DNA from: Saccoglossus kowalevskii
Taxonomy: Eukaryota > Hemichordata > Enteropneusta > Harrimaniidae
Assembly (NCBI RefSeq): GCF_000003605.2
Contig: NW_003111477.1
Location: 1,076 to 21,863, forward strand
Length of the DNA stretch: 20,788 nucleotides
Reading direction: 5' to 3'
Part shown: in pieces, positions 1 through 8,963 of the stretch
Layout of the letters: the number at the start of each line of letters is the position of its first letter
How positions within the stretch are numbered: the first letter of the stretch is position 1
The notes under the pieces: model-generated
Seen by the model: the letters and a program-made list of their open reading frames with translations, nothing else
What the model was told of the DNA's origin: nothing
Databases searched by the model: none
Translations under genes and position numbers: made by a program

Positions 1-1190
1 GTTAACATAAACAAATCTAAAATTATAGTTTTCAACAGCACTGGTGAAAACCTTGAAGGCAAATTTCAATTCTACATTAATGGAACACAACTCGAATGTG
101 TGAATTTTTATAACTACCTTGACATCACTTTTCAATAAAAATAGAAATTTTGTGCAGTCACAGCAAGGTTGTATAAAAAAAGCTCACAAAGCATCATTTA
201 AAATGTATAAAATGCTTTGGGGTTCAAATGCCATTCAGTGAGTCTAGCCTGTAAACTGTTTGATTCTGTTATTAAACCGGTTATTCTTTATGGGTCAGAA
301 GTTTGGGGTAGTTTTCTGACTAATCTATTTAGCGGAACTGGCAATAGCAAATGAGAGATTTATAATACTGTTTTTGTATCAAACCTATTTTGTGACAAAA
401 TATTACCAGAAAAAAAACTTCATATAAAGTTTTGTAAAAGAGTTTTGGGAGTACACAGGAAGGCATCAAATATTGCTTGTAGAAGTGAACTTGGTCGTTC
501 CCCACTTGTGATTGATGTGTGTACTACTGTCATAACATTTTATCAAAGGTTGTCATGTAAGAAAACAACAATATAATTATCGAAGATGCTTTTAAAGAAA
601 GTAGTGGGTTTAAATACGATCCTTGGTATAAATTTGTCCAAAAACTTCTACAAATTACAAATATGACAAACACGGATACTAATCAGGTCAGTTTTTGCAA
701 TCTGTTTAAAGAAAGGTTAAACCCAATTTACTCAACAAATGTGGAAAGTCAGTCGAACAAAACTGGTCATAATAAACTAAGTACTTGTACAACATTCAAA
801 AATAATTATAAATTTGAAAAATACTTGGATGATATAAAAAACGTTAGTAGCATTAACCAAATTCCGTATTTCAGCTCACTTCTTGCCAATTGAAATAGGC
901 CGTCACAGGGAATAAATAAAATTGACAGGGTATGTAACAAGTGTGACTCTAATGATGTGGGCGATGAAAAACATTACTTTTTTATTGTGAATTCCTCATA
1001 CTCATCTGATTATCAAACCTTACGAAATGGAGAATTGTTTATTAATGTTTTCTCAAGTGTAGACAAATATGTTTGTAGTATTTTAGATAATTTTGTTTTT
1101 CAGATTTTAAAATTAGTTTAGATTAGTTGTGTTACTTTATGTTTCTTATATTGGACTTTACTCAAGCATTGTTTTTGTGTACGTTCCAAA
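1..1190 (+). pseudogene. LINE (non-LTR retrotransposon) 3' remnant, RT C-terminal region
   Basis: The first 138 bases read without a stop as the end of a LINE reverse transcriptase domain (NKSKIIVFNSTGE, then a FYNYLDITF segment matching the usual Y-K-Y-L-G motif). Around 260-315 another frame gives a ..KPVILYGSEVWGSFLTN-type segment, a hallmark of the post-RT region of many invertebrate LINEs. From about 410 a third segment reads KLHIKFCKRVLGVHRKAS. At about 917-1121 an open stretch reads INKIDRVCNKCDSNDVGDEKHY, matching the C-terminal zinc-binding region except that the final Cys is gone, and ends in a stop at 1119-1121. Frames change repeatedly and stops interrupt, so the copy is dead. The 5' part lies outside the window. 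The clade is unclear: CR1/L2-like or a relative is likely because of the short tandem-repeat tail. The open stretch at 663-893 is part of this remnant, not a separate gene. Confidence 0.75.
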
Positions 1191-1265
1191 TATCCTATCC
1201 TATCCTATCCTATCCTATCCTATCCTATCCTATCCTATCCTATCCTATCCTATCCTATCCTATCC
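1191..1265. repeat. (TATCC)15 pentanucleotide array, probable LINE 3' tail
   Basis: Fifteen uninterrupted TATCC units directly follow the 3' end of the LINE remnant and the array ends in TACTT. Several non-LTR clades (CR1, L2 and relatives) end in short tandem units instead of poly(A). The array is therefore best read as the LINE tail, possibly expanded later as a microsatellite. An open frame across it encodes a Ser-Tyr-Pro-Ile-Leu repeat and is not a gene. Confidence 0.9.
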
Positions 1266-1355
1266 TACTTTATTGCTTTATGGTGTACTTTTATTGGAAC
1301 GATAAACGGATTTATGTCACGTTATTTACTTACTAATTTTATGCAAACATTCAAG

Positions 1356-4300
1356 GTCCATTCACCGATGAAGTTACGTCACTTATTAAATTGACCAATC
1401 CAACGGATGAAATCGTGTGCTTCAAGATGATGACAACGTCCCCTCGTAACTATATTGTGAATCCTAACAGAGGGATCGTAAAACCCGATTCGACCGTTCA
1501 TGTCAAAGGTTAGTTACTGTTGGCAACGCCACCTATATCTATGGTTAAGAAAAAAACTCACATTTACTTGTATTCAACACTGAGATATGTTCGGTCAAGT
1601 GTGTCTATCGACGTACGACGTCATTTTGTTTTACGAATGTCGGCGTCATACACTCATGACTCTTTCTTCTATTCATGGTCACACGTAGATGCAAGTTGAA
1701 TACAAGACATTTTTTTTTAACAGAAGAATGTTTAAAAATTCATATTTAATAACTATTTTATAGGAAGAATTATCACTATAAAATAACAGTATTTATCAAA
1801 GCTCTTTTATTGTTTGAAAACCACATCATTGTTTACCTATACATTTAACTAAATGTTGAGTAACCATACCCAGGGCCATTGGTATCTTTTAATAATAATA
1901 TTATTAATAATAAACTATCGTATCCTTTATAGGATCTTGAGTTAAATCACAATAAAGTGTGGATGAAAGGAAAAACAAGAAAGACAATAAAATAAAATAT
2001 CATAAGAATGATAATAACAAAAAAAAACCTTGCAGATATGCCTTGATATTAATATTGTTGTTTATTTGAATGAGAACTAAGGCTTTTTCATGTTATTTTC
2101 TCTAATTTTGAAACATTCGTATATGTATTTAGCTAGTTTTATAATTGTTTTATTTTCATTGTTGTTCATCATAGCTATCATTTTTTCTTCATGTGTCGTG
2201 TTTTGGAGTAACATTTTTGACTCGGTGTTTAGTTGGTTTCTTTCATTTTCATTATAATTTGCAGTTAATAAGCAGAAAATGTTTTTCATCTTCAATTTCG
2301 TCTAGATAAATTACGTTTTTTTTAAATTAATGTATTTCAGAAATTGGTCGTAATGAGTACATACAGGCATTAATGTTCTTTAATTTCTAATTTAACCTTA
2401 TGGATTATGATGTTTGGGTAACCTTCCCCGGGGTCATCTTTGTTGTTCATTGAGAATCTTAATTTACTTTCCCGGATGATGTTTCAGTGTGGTGTTATTC
2501 TATGTTTATATAGCTCATATTAGCATATTGCATCATTTCAGTGGTGTTAGTAAGTGAGTTCACACCAGATCCTGCTCGTAGTGGCAAAGATAAGTTCATG
2601 GTACAGTCAGTGATTGTCAGTAAAGCGGACGTCGATCAGGATAAATTAGTAAGTTGATTTTACTAAATTACGACAATACCCATTGTGTGTCTATATAAGA
2701 TTCAATTGATCGACCGTATATTAGACACATTATTTAAATAATTAAAGAGCGGCAGTCGTCGTGCGCGTCCTGTTCGATATGGGACTCATAGCGACGTATA
2801 CAACGCGTGTAAAATACGTTGTTTATTTACATGAAATTCGAACACGCACTGCGCGACGACCACCGCGCTTTAAATGTGTTATCAACTATAACATAACAAA
2901 CCTAATGTTTTGATTTAATACCACTAGAAACAATGAGTAGAAAAAAATAGGTGGTGACATCTAAAAACATTGCATTTTATTTCCCGTCCGCTTTGCTTAG
3001 GTGAACCTGTACGAGTAACTTTTTGTTCTGTTGCATAATCATTCTACAGTGGAAAGATTCTAAAACATCAGATATAATGAAGTCCAAATTGAAATGTGTT
3101 CATAAAGTAAGTATAACACCCTGAATATTTACTCGTACTCTTCTAAACATATATTTATTATTGATTCTCTGTATCGTGTCACGTTTATTAATGTTTTTGA
3201 ACAAACAAAAAACTTATGCTCCCCGCACAACAATATTGATCAAATGACGTTAGGGAGCCCTATCACGCTCGACATGGTCAACATATTCCTGAAGTATGTG
3301 TCAAATAAAAACAGCATCCCGAATTTCATTTTGTGCACAAAAAAGCATAGTGTAATCATGGTGAGAACAGTTACAATCTCTTTACGTCCACTAGCGGAAA
3401 CAAACACCTATTAAGTGTAAGTAATAACACATACAGTCATATACACGAATATATAAACATGAAACACGAGATTCGAAATTCAACTCAGCGAATCAGCATC
3501 GCCACTGTAACCATAGGCGTTATCCATTACACTATATTCTTTCCATTTTAGGACAAAGAAGATGGTCGGATTGTGGCAGATAGTGCGTGTATGGATCCAC
3601 CGGAACTGTTGAAAGCAGAGGGGTAAGAGCAAACTAGTCTAACATATATGTACACATAATTGTTAAATCACACAACGGGTTGAATACATCTTCTCTAACT
3701 GGTATAGGCCGTCGTACTTGTCTGCGTTTCGCGCATGTTTGTGTGCCAGTAACTTGTTAAAAGAACCCATTGGTCGCATCCGAAGATAAAATAAAAGCGT
3801 TGTTTTCTGTTATTAAATATACGTGTATGTGTCGACGTTAATAAAACAAATTATGGGTTATGTTGTCACCGTGACGGCAGATTGTAAAAAAATGTTCGTC
3901 AGTGAGCGACTTTTGTTATTAGACATTCTCATAGAGGGCGTTAATATTGTGAACAAATAACGTCACAGCGTGACGATCTCTTATTAATATACTTAATGTG
4001 AGAGAGTTCTTATAAGTGTTAAAATTTTCGTTTCAGACCTGAAATTATTGATATTGACGACGACGACGAAGAAGATGATGATGACGAGTCTCTTAAAACC
4101 GCACCTGAAGTATTTTCAAGCTTCCGTAGAATCGATGATGAGGATGGTGATGATGCGGATGACGAAGATGAGAAACGAACTTGGACAGGGGTAGATGACG
4201 AAGATGATGATGATAATGATGATGATGATAGGGGTAATTAAGCATTATTTGTCACATGTATGGGAATATTTCAACAGTTAACGTGGATGAATCTATTCGT

Positions 4301-4994
4301 GTGATTTCAAACTTTAAATAAATGAAAATTGAAAATCCAGCTTGCATAATATAATTAAATTTCATTATATACACCTTTATTCCAATTGTGTTATAGTTGA
4401 TGACAGAGATGATGAAATGGTCGTATGCTGGCGGTGGATGGATGATATCCAACAATGGAGACTGTTTGAGGAAGATATTGCGGAAGAGTTAGAAACCCAT
4501 TACCAGAAAGACAGTCACAGCATCATCACACTCCCAATGGGGGACTTTGGGTAAGAAACAAAAAAATCACCAAAGCAGTTAGTGACTTGACGAAGGCGTG
4601 TTTTGAGTTCTCCTTTCAATCGAAATATTTAAAAGTGGCAAAATCGTGAACAGATAGATTATTAGTTTGTAAATGACTAATGTTTTACCAACGTGAAATA
4701 TACACATTATCCTTATTTTCAGATATAATTTTGACTTTAATGGCATGAAACAAGAGAATTTGGAAACAGGGCGTAAAAGGGTCATAAGGAGAGAAGGTAA
4801 TTAATAACTAAATAGTGTTTATATTACTCATTTATTCATTATATTATGTATAATTGATGTATTTGTTTTTGTTATATATTTTATTTCCAAACGTAGATAA
4901 ATTACGTTTTTTTTTAAATTAATGTATTTCAGAAATTGGTCGTAATGAGTACACTACACTGCTAGAGATCGAATATTCTCTTGATTTCAACTAA
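1356..4994 (+). CDS. VAP-like MSP domain + acidic linker + WWE domain protein (5' end outside window)
   Basis: Eight exons keep one frame across seven GT-AG introns: 1356-1508, 2542-2648, 3050-3106, 3552-3622, 4037-4233, 4397-4550, 4723-4796 and 4933-4994 (TAA at 4992-4994). With one base from the missing upstream exon they total 876 bases, 291 residues plus stop. Residues 1-106 match the VAMP-associated protein (VAP) MSP domain from its GPFTD motif onward; 107-195 are an Asp/Glu-rich linker; about 204-271 are a WWE domain; the last 20 residues match nothing I know. No coiled coil or membrane anchor is seen, so unlike VAPA/VAPB the product looks soluble. Inferred role: an adaptor joining FFAT-motif partners to (ADP-ribosyl)ated proteins. 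Splice phases at every junction argue against two separate genes, but no transcript was seen. A run of AATAAA at 5215-5228 could serve polyadenylation. Confidence 0.8.
1567..1706. repeat. Short palindromic element with 12 bp perfect inverted ends
   Basis: CTTGTATTCAAC at 1567-1578 is repeated exactly in reverse complement at 1695-1706, 140 bp end to end, inside the first visible intron. Similarity between the arms fades quickly inside. It could be a small MITE or a chance inverted repeat; no clear target-site duplication was found. Confidence 0.4.
2303..2361. repeat. Intronic copy of the last-exon splice acceptor region
   Basis: These 59 bases match 4894-4953 except for one T fewer in the homopolymer (8 against 9). 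The copy holds the pyrimidine tract, the TTTCAG acceptor and the first 21 bases of the last exon, including codons for IGRNEY. Sequence on both sides is unrelated, so the boundaries are sharp. It lies in the intron at 1509-2541. If used as an acceptor after the exon ending at 1508, it would stay in phase but run into a stop 16 codons on, truncating the MSP domain. Confidence 0.9.
2742..2874. mobile_element. Palindromic MITE-like element, copy A
   Basis: The left end begins TTAAAGAGCGGCAGTCGTCG. The right end, read in reverse complement, begins TTAAAGCGCGGTGGTCGTCG, so the ends are imperfect terminal inverted repeats of about 20 bp with GC-rich, CpG-rich arms in AT-rich intron DNA. It has no coding capacity. 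A second element at 17141-17276 has matching ends and similar length, which supports a real family. No certain target-site duplication could be read; TTAA or TA is possible. Confidence 0.65.
3552..4233 (+). other. Acidic linker exons of the MSP-WWE gene
   Basis: Exon 3552-3622 (ending in phase 2) and exon 4037-4233 (ending in phase 1) encode residues 107-195. The second is dominated by GAT/GAC/GAA codons, with long Asp/Glu runs either side of a short non-acidic stretch, APEVFSSFRR. This trinucleotide-rich DNA is likely length-variable between individuals. The intron between (3623-4036) and the one before (3107-3551) hold nothing I recognise. A soluble acidic spacer is what the sequence shows; binding roles are speculative. 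Confidence 0.75.
4397..4994 (+). other. WWE-domain exons and C-terminal exon
   Basis: Exon 4397-4550 encodes CWRWMDD, QQWRLFEE and the ELETHYQ segment, ending LPMGDFG. Exon 4723-4796 encodes YNFDFNGMKQENLETG and RKRVIRRE. These give the two Trp and the Glu that name the WWE fold, plus its M-x-Q-x-N-x-x-T-G and R-x-I-R-R signature, with the usual length of about 68 residues. Exon 4933-4994 adds a 20-residue tail ending in a TAA stop. WWE domains are known in PARPs, Deltex and RNF146-type E3 ligases, where many bind (ADP-ribose) polymer units. No catalytic PARP, RING or Deltex domain follows before the stop. Confidence 0.85.
4894..4953. repeat. Source copy of the duplicated acceptor/exon-8 segment
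   Basis: This is the in-place copy spanning the end of the last intron and the start of the terminal exon (acceptor AG at 4931-4932). It is assumed to be the source because it completes the reading frame of the gene; the copy at 2303-2361 does not. Confidence 0.85.
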
Positions 4995-5940
4995 GTCTGA
5001 CTGTCGATGGATGTATAGCAGAGCTCTTGATCATTGCAGATTAAATTGACTGCATTACCCCTATTTTAATTTTTCGCTACAAAATGACCCCCGAACCACC
5101 AAATCCCGCACATTTATATAGACTATGAATTGTGTCAATATTGTACACAAGTACAATTACTCATTCGTGAAAATTCTAGTCCTAGTCTCAAAACAACTTC
5201 ATTTACATATAGCCGAATAAATAAATAAACCAGTGTTAAGTTTCCGTTTAACCTATTATTATATAAAGGGACATTTACAGAATAATAATCCTTGTTAACG
5301 TTTCAATATTTATTTATTGCAATCGATGACTTTCGGAGTTCAATCTCAGGTGGTATATTTGACGGAGTACATGTATGTCTGGTGTCTTCTTAGCAGCCGA
5401 TCTTGTAATAAGTGTAGGAAATACCATGGGACCAACAACTCCTCGATGCACCGTGGTGTTAGCTACATTTTTTGAAGTACTAAGCAAGGTAGTACTAAGT
5501 ACTAAGCACTGAAACTTCCAAGCCAACTGCTTTTAGGATTGCAGTGGTGAATTATGGCCAGCAGCACCATGGCATGTATTCCGAAAATGCAAGAAATCAC
5601 CTATAACCACTAAAATCCTTTTTACAAACATCTATCTACCTAACCACAGCATGGGAGATAAATGTTAGATCTGAAAATCTGTGAAATTCTGAAATAGTTT
5701 AACTGATTGGCTTGTTTGTCTGCGCGCCATGAATCAACTTCTCGCGAGCGCGTCGGTAACAGTAAAAAACGTCCTATAAATAACGACTTGTAGAAACCTT
5801 GTCTGCTTCACGATTATTATCAGTTAATCTGTGACAAAAGACTGTTGACAACATTGATCTCCAAAAAGTAAACAATATTCAGTGACAACAGTTATCGTCG
5901 ACTACTCAACAACCAAAATTCGAAGGGGAGTCACGTAACC
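4995..5940. other. Intergenic stretch, possible decayed BEL 5' LTR remnants
   Basis: No gene is supported here. Short blocks resemble the region after the BEL coding part: CTCAAAAC..AACT..ATTTACATATAG around 5188-5212 matches 15687-15713 with small gaps, and TCTCGCGAGCG..TCGGTAACAGT around 5740-5763 matches 16200-16220 with a 2 bp difference. These could be relics of a 5' LTR before the L1 insertion. The DNA between the blocks does not clearly align, so the call is weak. A TATA-like CCTATAAATA lies at 5773-5782. AGTACTAAG is repeated three times around 5476-5508. Confidence 0.3.
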
Positions 5941-6067
5941 ATGTTTGGGTGAGCAACCATGCTACATCGGCCCCGCTTTGTTAAACAGTTGCTGAAGGAA
6001 ATAGAAGACACCTCCACTGGAAACATGTGAGATAGAAGTGTAAAGGTACAGAGAACACGCTGACAAT

Positions 6068-6660
6068 ATGGCATCAAAGGATATAAAGGAAAAGATGAAA
6101 AAACTGAAGGAAAAAGAAACCAAGGAACAAAAACTTATGGAAGCCTACATGGCATCAAAGACAAGCGCGAAGGAGGCCAAAAAGGGGGATGATGAGGAAT
6201 CGAGGTCCGAAAATGATGAAGTCTCGAGCTATTCTCTGAGAACTATCACTATGCTGATCATTGATCTAAAACAAAGCACTGAGGCAGGTTTCGGGGACAT
6301 AGCAGGAATGTTAATACGAATGGGAGAGGTGAAGAAAAAGTGCAGTGAATTGGAGGAAACGGTATAATACAATGCGAACACCGGATGGGAAAACGCCCAG
6401 GAAATTGACCACCTGAAAAAAAAGATTCATGAGCTAGAAACTGAAAATAAACGTAAAAAAGAATCAAGTCTTAGAAATGAAAGACATTCAGTTTGAGATT
6501 TTATGGAATCACAGAGAAAGAAGAAGAAAATGCTCTGAGCACTGTGTGGGAAGTGGTGAGTGAAAAATTTTGTATAGATCCAAAGACCGTGGAAAACGCA
6601 TATCGAATCCGGGGGAGGGTGAAAATTGGGAAAATTGGGAAGGATGAATTCTTAGATTTA
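6068..6660 (+). pseudogene. L1-like ORF1 (RNA-binding chaperone) remnant
   Basis: The open part (6068-6367) starts at an ATG and is rich in Lys and Glu (KMKKLKEKETKEQK), followed by a predicted coiled coil (MLIRMGEVKKKCSELEET). After the stop, the coiled coil continues as EIDHLKKKIHELETENK in the downstream sequence. Near 6500-6600 a further frame gives ENALSTVWEVVSEKF and ENAYRIRG, matching the RRM-like core of L1 ORF1 proteins, in which R-A-H-R-V-G is typical. The C-terminal domain seems largely lost before 6660. In L1 elements this protein coats the element RNA; this copy cannot make a full one because of at least one frameshift and stops. Confidence 0.7.
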
Positions 6661-8145
6661 GAAGGTTAGCTCAAAGGGGTGGCTGTAGCATTCGTGTGCA
6701 TCGGTGATGGCAGACTTGAGTTTAGTCGTTTGGGGCTGGCATGTTCGTTGTGTTGTAGGCCATAAGGCATGGGAGAGGGATTGGGAGGAACCTCTCAGAA
6801 CCCCTAACATCAAAAAATTTTCAGAGGACCAAGCAACAGTTTGTGAGGGTTGTATTACTTATGGGGAAGCCCATGAAGCAATCAAGACGTTTCCTGCAAA
6901 TAAAATTCCAGTAAATGATGGAATGCTGATTGACTTCTACAAATGTTTTGGGGGTCTTATTGGAAACTTTGTGGTTAATTCATTGAATACTGCTTTTGAG
7001 AAGGGCAAGCTATCACCAACACAACAACAAGGGGTAATCACTTTATTGGAAAAGAAAGGACAGGAGATTTTTTAAAAAATGGCGACCAATCTCATTGCTG
7101 AATGCAGACTACAAGATTGGTACAAAATGCCTGGCCAAGCGATTGGAAATAATTCTTCCTTCACTCATACATGAAAATCAGTCTGCCTTTGTGAAAAATC
7201 GATTCATTGGGGATGGGGTGATATTGGCTGAACAAATTCTAGATTATTCAGATAAACAAAAAATACTGGGCATTTTATTGACTATTGATATAGAAAAAGC
7301 ATTTGACACAGTTGAATGGGATTTTCTATACAAAGCGCTGGCAGCCTTCAATTTTGGAACTGACTTCATTCAGAAAGCCAAAGTACTGTACAAAAATATT
7401 TCTATTAGTGTCATGCACAAGGGTACAAGCACTGGCTATTTCCCACTTCACAGAGGTGTGAGGCAAGGCGGTTCCATATCACCCATGCATTTTATTTTGG
7501 CTTTAGAAATTTTTATGAGTTGAATGCATGATGATCCGAATATTAAAGGGTTGGAAGTGCCCGACCAGGTGGAGGTTAAGGGAGCTGCGTATGCAGATTA
7601 CCTTACTTGCTTATTAAGGGATATACCATCCTGTCATCGCCTGTTTGAGAAACTTTTAAACACTTTCGGATAATCTCAGGTTTAGCAGTAAATAAATGTG
7701 GTTGGCCAAATGGAAACATAGAATAGATAAACTCCTACGTCTTAGTTGGCCTAACACTCCCATTAACATTTTGGGAATCTACATTTCGTTTGATAAAAAA
7801 AATGACATCCAGGATGAATTGGGCTTCCCCATTAGAATCTCTAAAGTCATCAATTAAATTTTTGAAAAGGAGAAATTTAAGCCTGTTAGGTAAAGTGCAA
7901 ATTATTAAAGACATTAACAAGCTCATTTTTGTGTTTTTATGTGGAGAGGTCCTGATACGATTGCCAGGAGGACAGCAATTGTTGGTATTGGAAAGAGAGG
8001 TTTAAATGTCCCATATGTATTTTCAATTCATAAAGCTCAACGTATAAACTGGATGCGCCGCTATTTTGATGAAACCACACCTCATCCGTGGAAATGGTTT
8101 TTGACAAATACTTTGGTGAAAGTGGGAAATATTGAGCTACTTTTT

Positions 8146-8963
8146 AGCTCCGCTGTCGACTTTGTCGAGCAGAGCTTATCATATGAGTGATTGTCCCTCG
8201 TCGTCGTCCGTGTCAATGTTTTACTTTTTCGACTTCCTCTTGAAAACTACAAGCCTGAAGCTTTGATACTTGGTGTACCTTGGGTAGACCTCTCTCAGAT
8301 TTGTTCATTTTATGATGATATCTTCAATTCTCTAATTTTGGTGAATATTTTTGTCATTTTTGGTAAAAAGTGATATTTTTGACTTCTTGTTAGATAACGC
8401 GAGTCCGATTGCTTTGGTATTACATATATAGGGACTACAAGTGGACCTCTCTCAGATTTGTTCATTTTGTAAGGATATCTTCAATTCTCTAATTTTGGTG
8501 AATATTTTTGTCATATTCGGTAAAAAGTGATATTTTTGACTTCTTGTTAAAAACTGCCAGTCCAATTGCTTTGATATTACATATATAGGTACTACATGTG
8601 GCCCTCTCTTAGATTTGTTCATTTTGTAATGATATCGTTAATTCTCCAATTTTGGTAAATATTTTTGTCATTTTTGGTAAAAAGTTATATTTTTGACTTC
8701 TATTTGAAAACCTTATTGTTTTTATACTACTTATATAGGTACTACATGTAGACCTCTTTCAGATTTGTTAATTTCGTGGTGATATCTTCAATTATCGAAT
8801 GTTGATGATTATTTTGGGTAAAAATTGATATTTTTTAATTCTTGTTGAAAACAGTAAGTCCTGTTGCTTTGATACTATACATATTGTTCATTTTCTAATG
8901 ATATCTTCTGTTCTTTAATTGCAATGTGCATTGCTAACAGCCGACAGGCTGCTTGTTAAGGGT
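8146..8963. mobile_element. Hairpin-ended element with ~150 bp tandem core, inserted in L1 ORF2
   Basis: The insertion limits follow from the L1 protein: ..GNIELLF ends at 8145 and NFDINM.. resumes at 8964. The left end (8146-8175) can fold into an imperfect hairpin, AGCTCCGCTGTCGAC against GTCGAGCAGAGCT. It is followed by a GTCGTCGTCCGTG motif near 8200 and then tandem units. The right end has a small hairpin, CAGCC-GACA-GGCTG, at 8938-8951. There is no coding capacity. A core of 150-160 bp tandem units within a short non-coding mobile element recalls the pearl/CvA-type elements described in bivalves, which are thought to be Helitron-related. That family assignment is from memory and untested. 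Confidence 0.7.
8221..8930. repeat. Tandem minisatellite, about 4.6 units of 141-157 bp
   Basis: Unit starts are near 8221, 8372, 8529, 8686 and 8827, each opening with a GATATTTTTGACTTCTTGTT-like sequence. Later in each unit come ACATATATAGG.ACTACA, CCTCTCTCAGATTTGTTCAT and GGTAAAAAGTG. Units two and three are the most alike; the fourth is shortened and the fifth incomplete. Divergence between units shows the array is not recent. Confidence 0.9.

Larger units (their letters stand above)
1356..3106 (+). other. MSP-domain exons of the VAP-like gene (three exons)
   Basis: Exon 1356-1508 encodes GPFTDEVTSLIKLTNPTDE and onward to VNPNRGIVKPDSTVHVK. Exon 2542-2648 holds GKDKFMVQS. Exon 3050-3106 begins WKDS and holds KSKLKC. 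Compared with human VAPB, the FFAT-binding Lys and Met of the K-F-M segment, the Thr-Thr before the Pro-Arg turn, the Pro of the P-N-x-G-I turn (the site mutated in ALS8) and the Lys of SKLxC are all kept. The first beta strand is missing because the preceding exon, which must end one base into a Gly codon, is not in the window. The 1356 acceptor has a TACTAAT branch-like sequence at 1331-1337. Intron 1509-2541 holds an inverted repeat and a copied splice acceptor. Intron 2649-3049 holds a MITE-like element. Confidence 0.85.

Noticed and set aside
1191-1265. TATCC array considered as telomere-type or centromeric satellite
   Set aside because: It directly follows a LINE 3' end, has only 15 units, and is not a known telomere repeat.
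1127-1336. Open frame encoding a Ser-Tyr-Pro-Ile-Leu repeat
   Set aside because: It is the translation of the TATCC array and flanks, not a protein gene.
2077-2295. Minus-strand open frame of 72 codons
   Set aside because: It lies wholly in an intron of the host gene, is low-complexity (Asn, Lys and Glu-rich) and has no motif.
4252-4455. Minus-strand open frame over the WWE exon
   Set aside because: Shadow of the + strand WWE exon and intron, which is supported by domain and splice evidence.
5314-5526. Minus-strand open frame of 70 codons between the host gene and the L1
   Set aside because: No motif, no homologous segment nearby; may be part of a decayed LTR or chance.
8221-8930. Regular spacing considered as a CRISPR-like array
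   Set aside because: The units are contiguous and alike over their full length with no unique spacers, in eukaryotic DNA.
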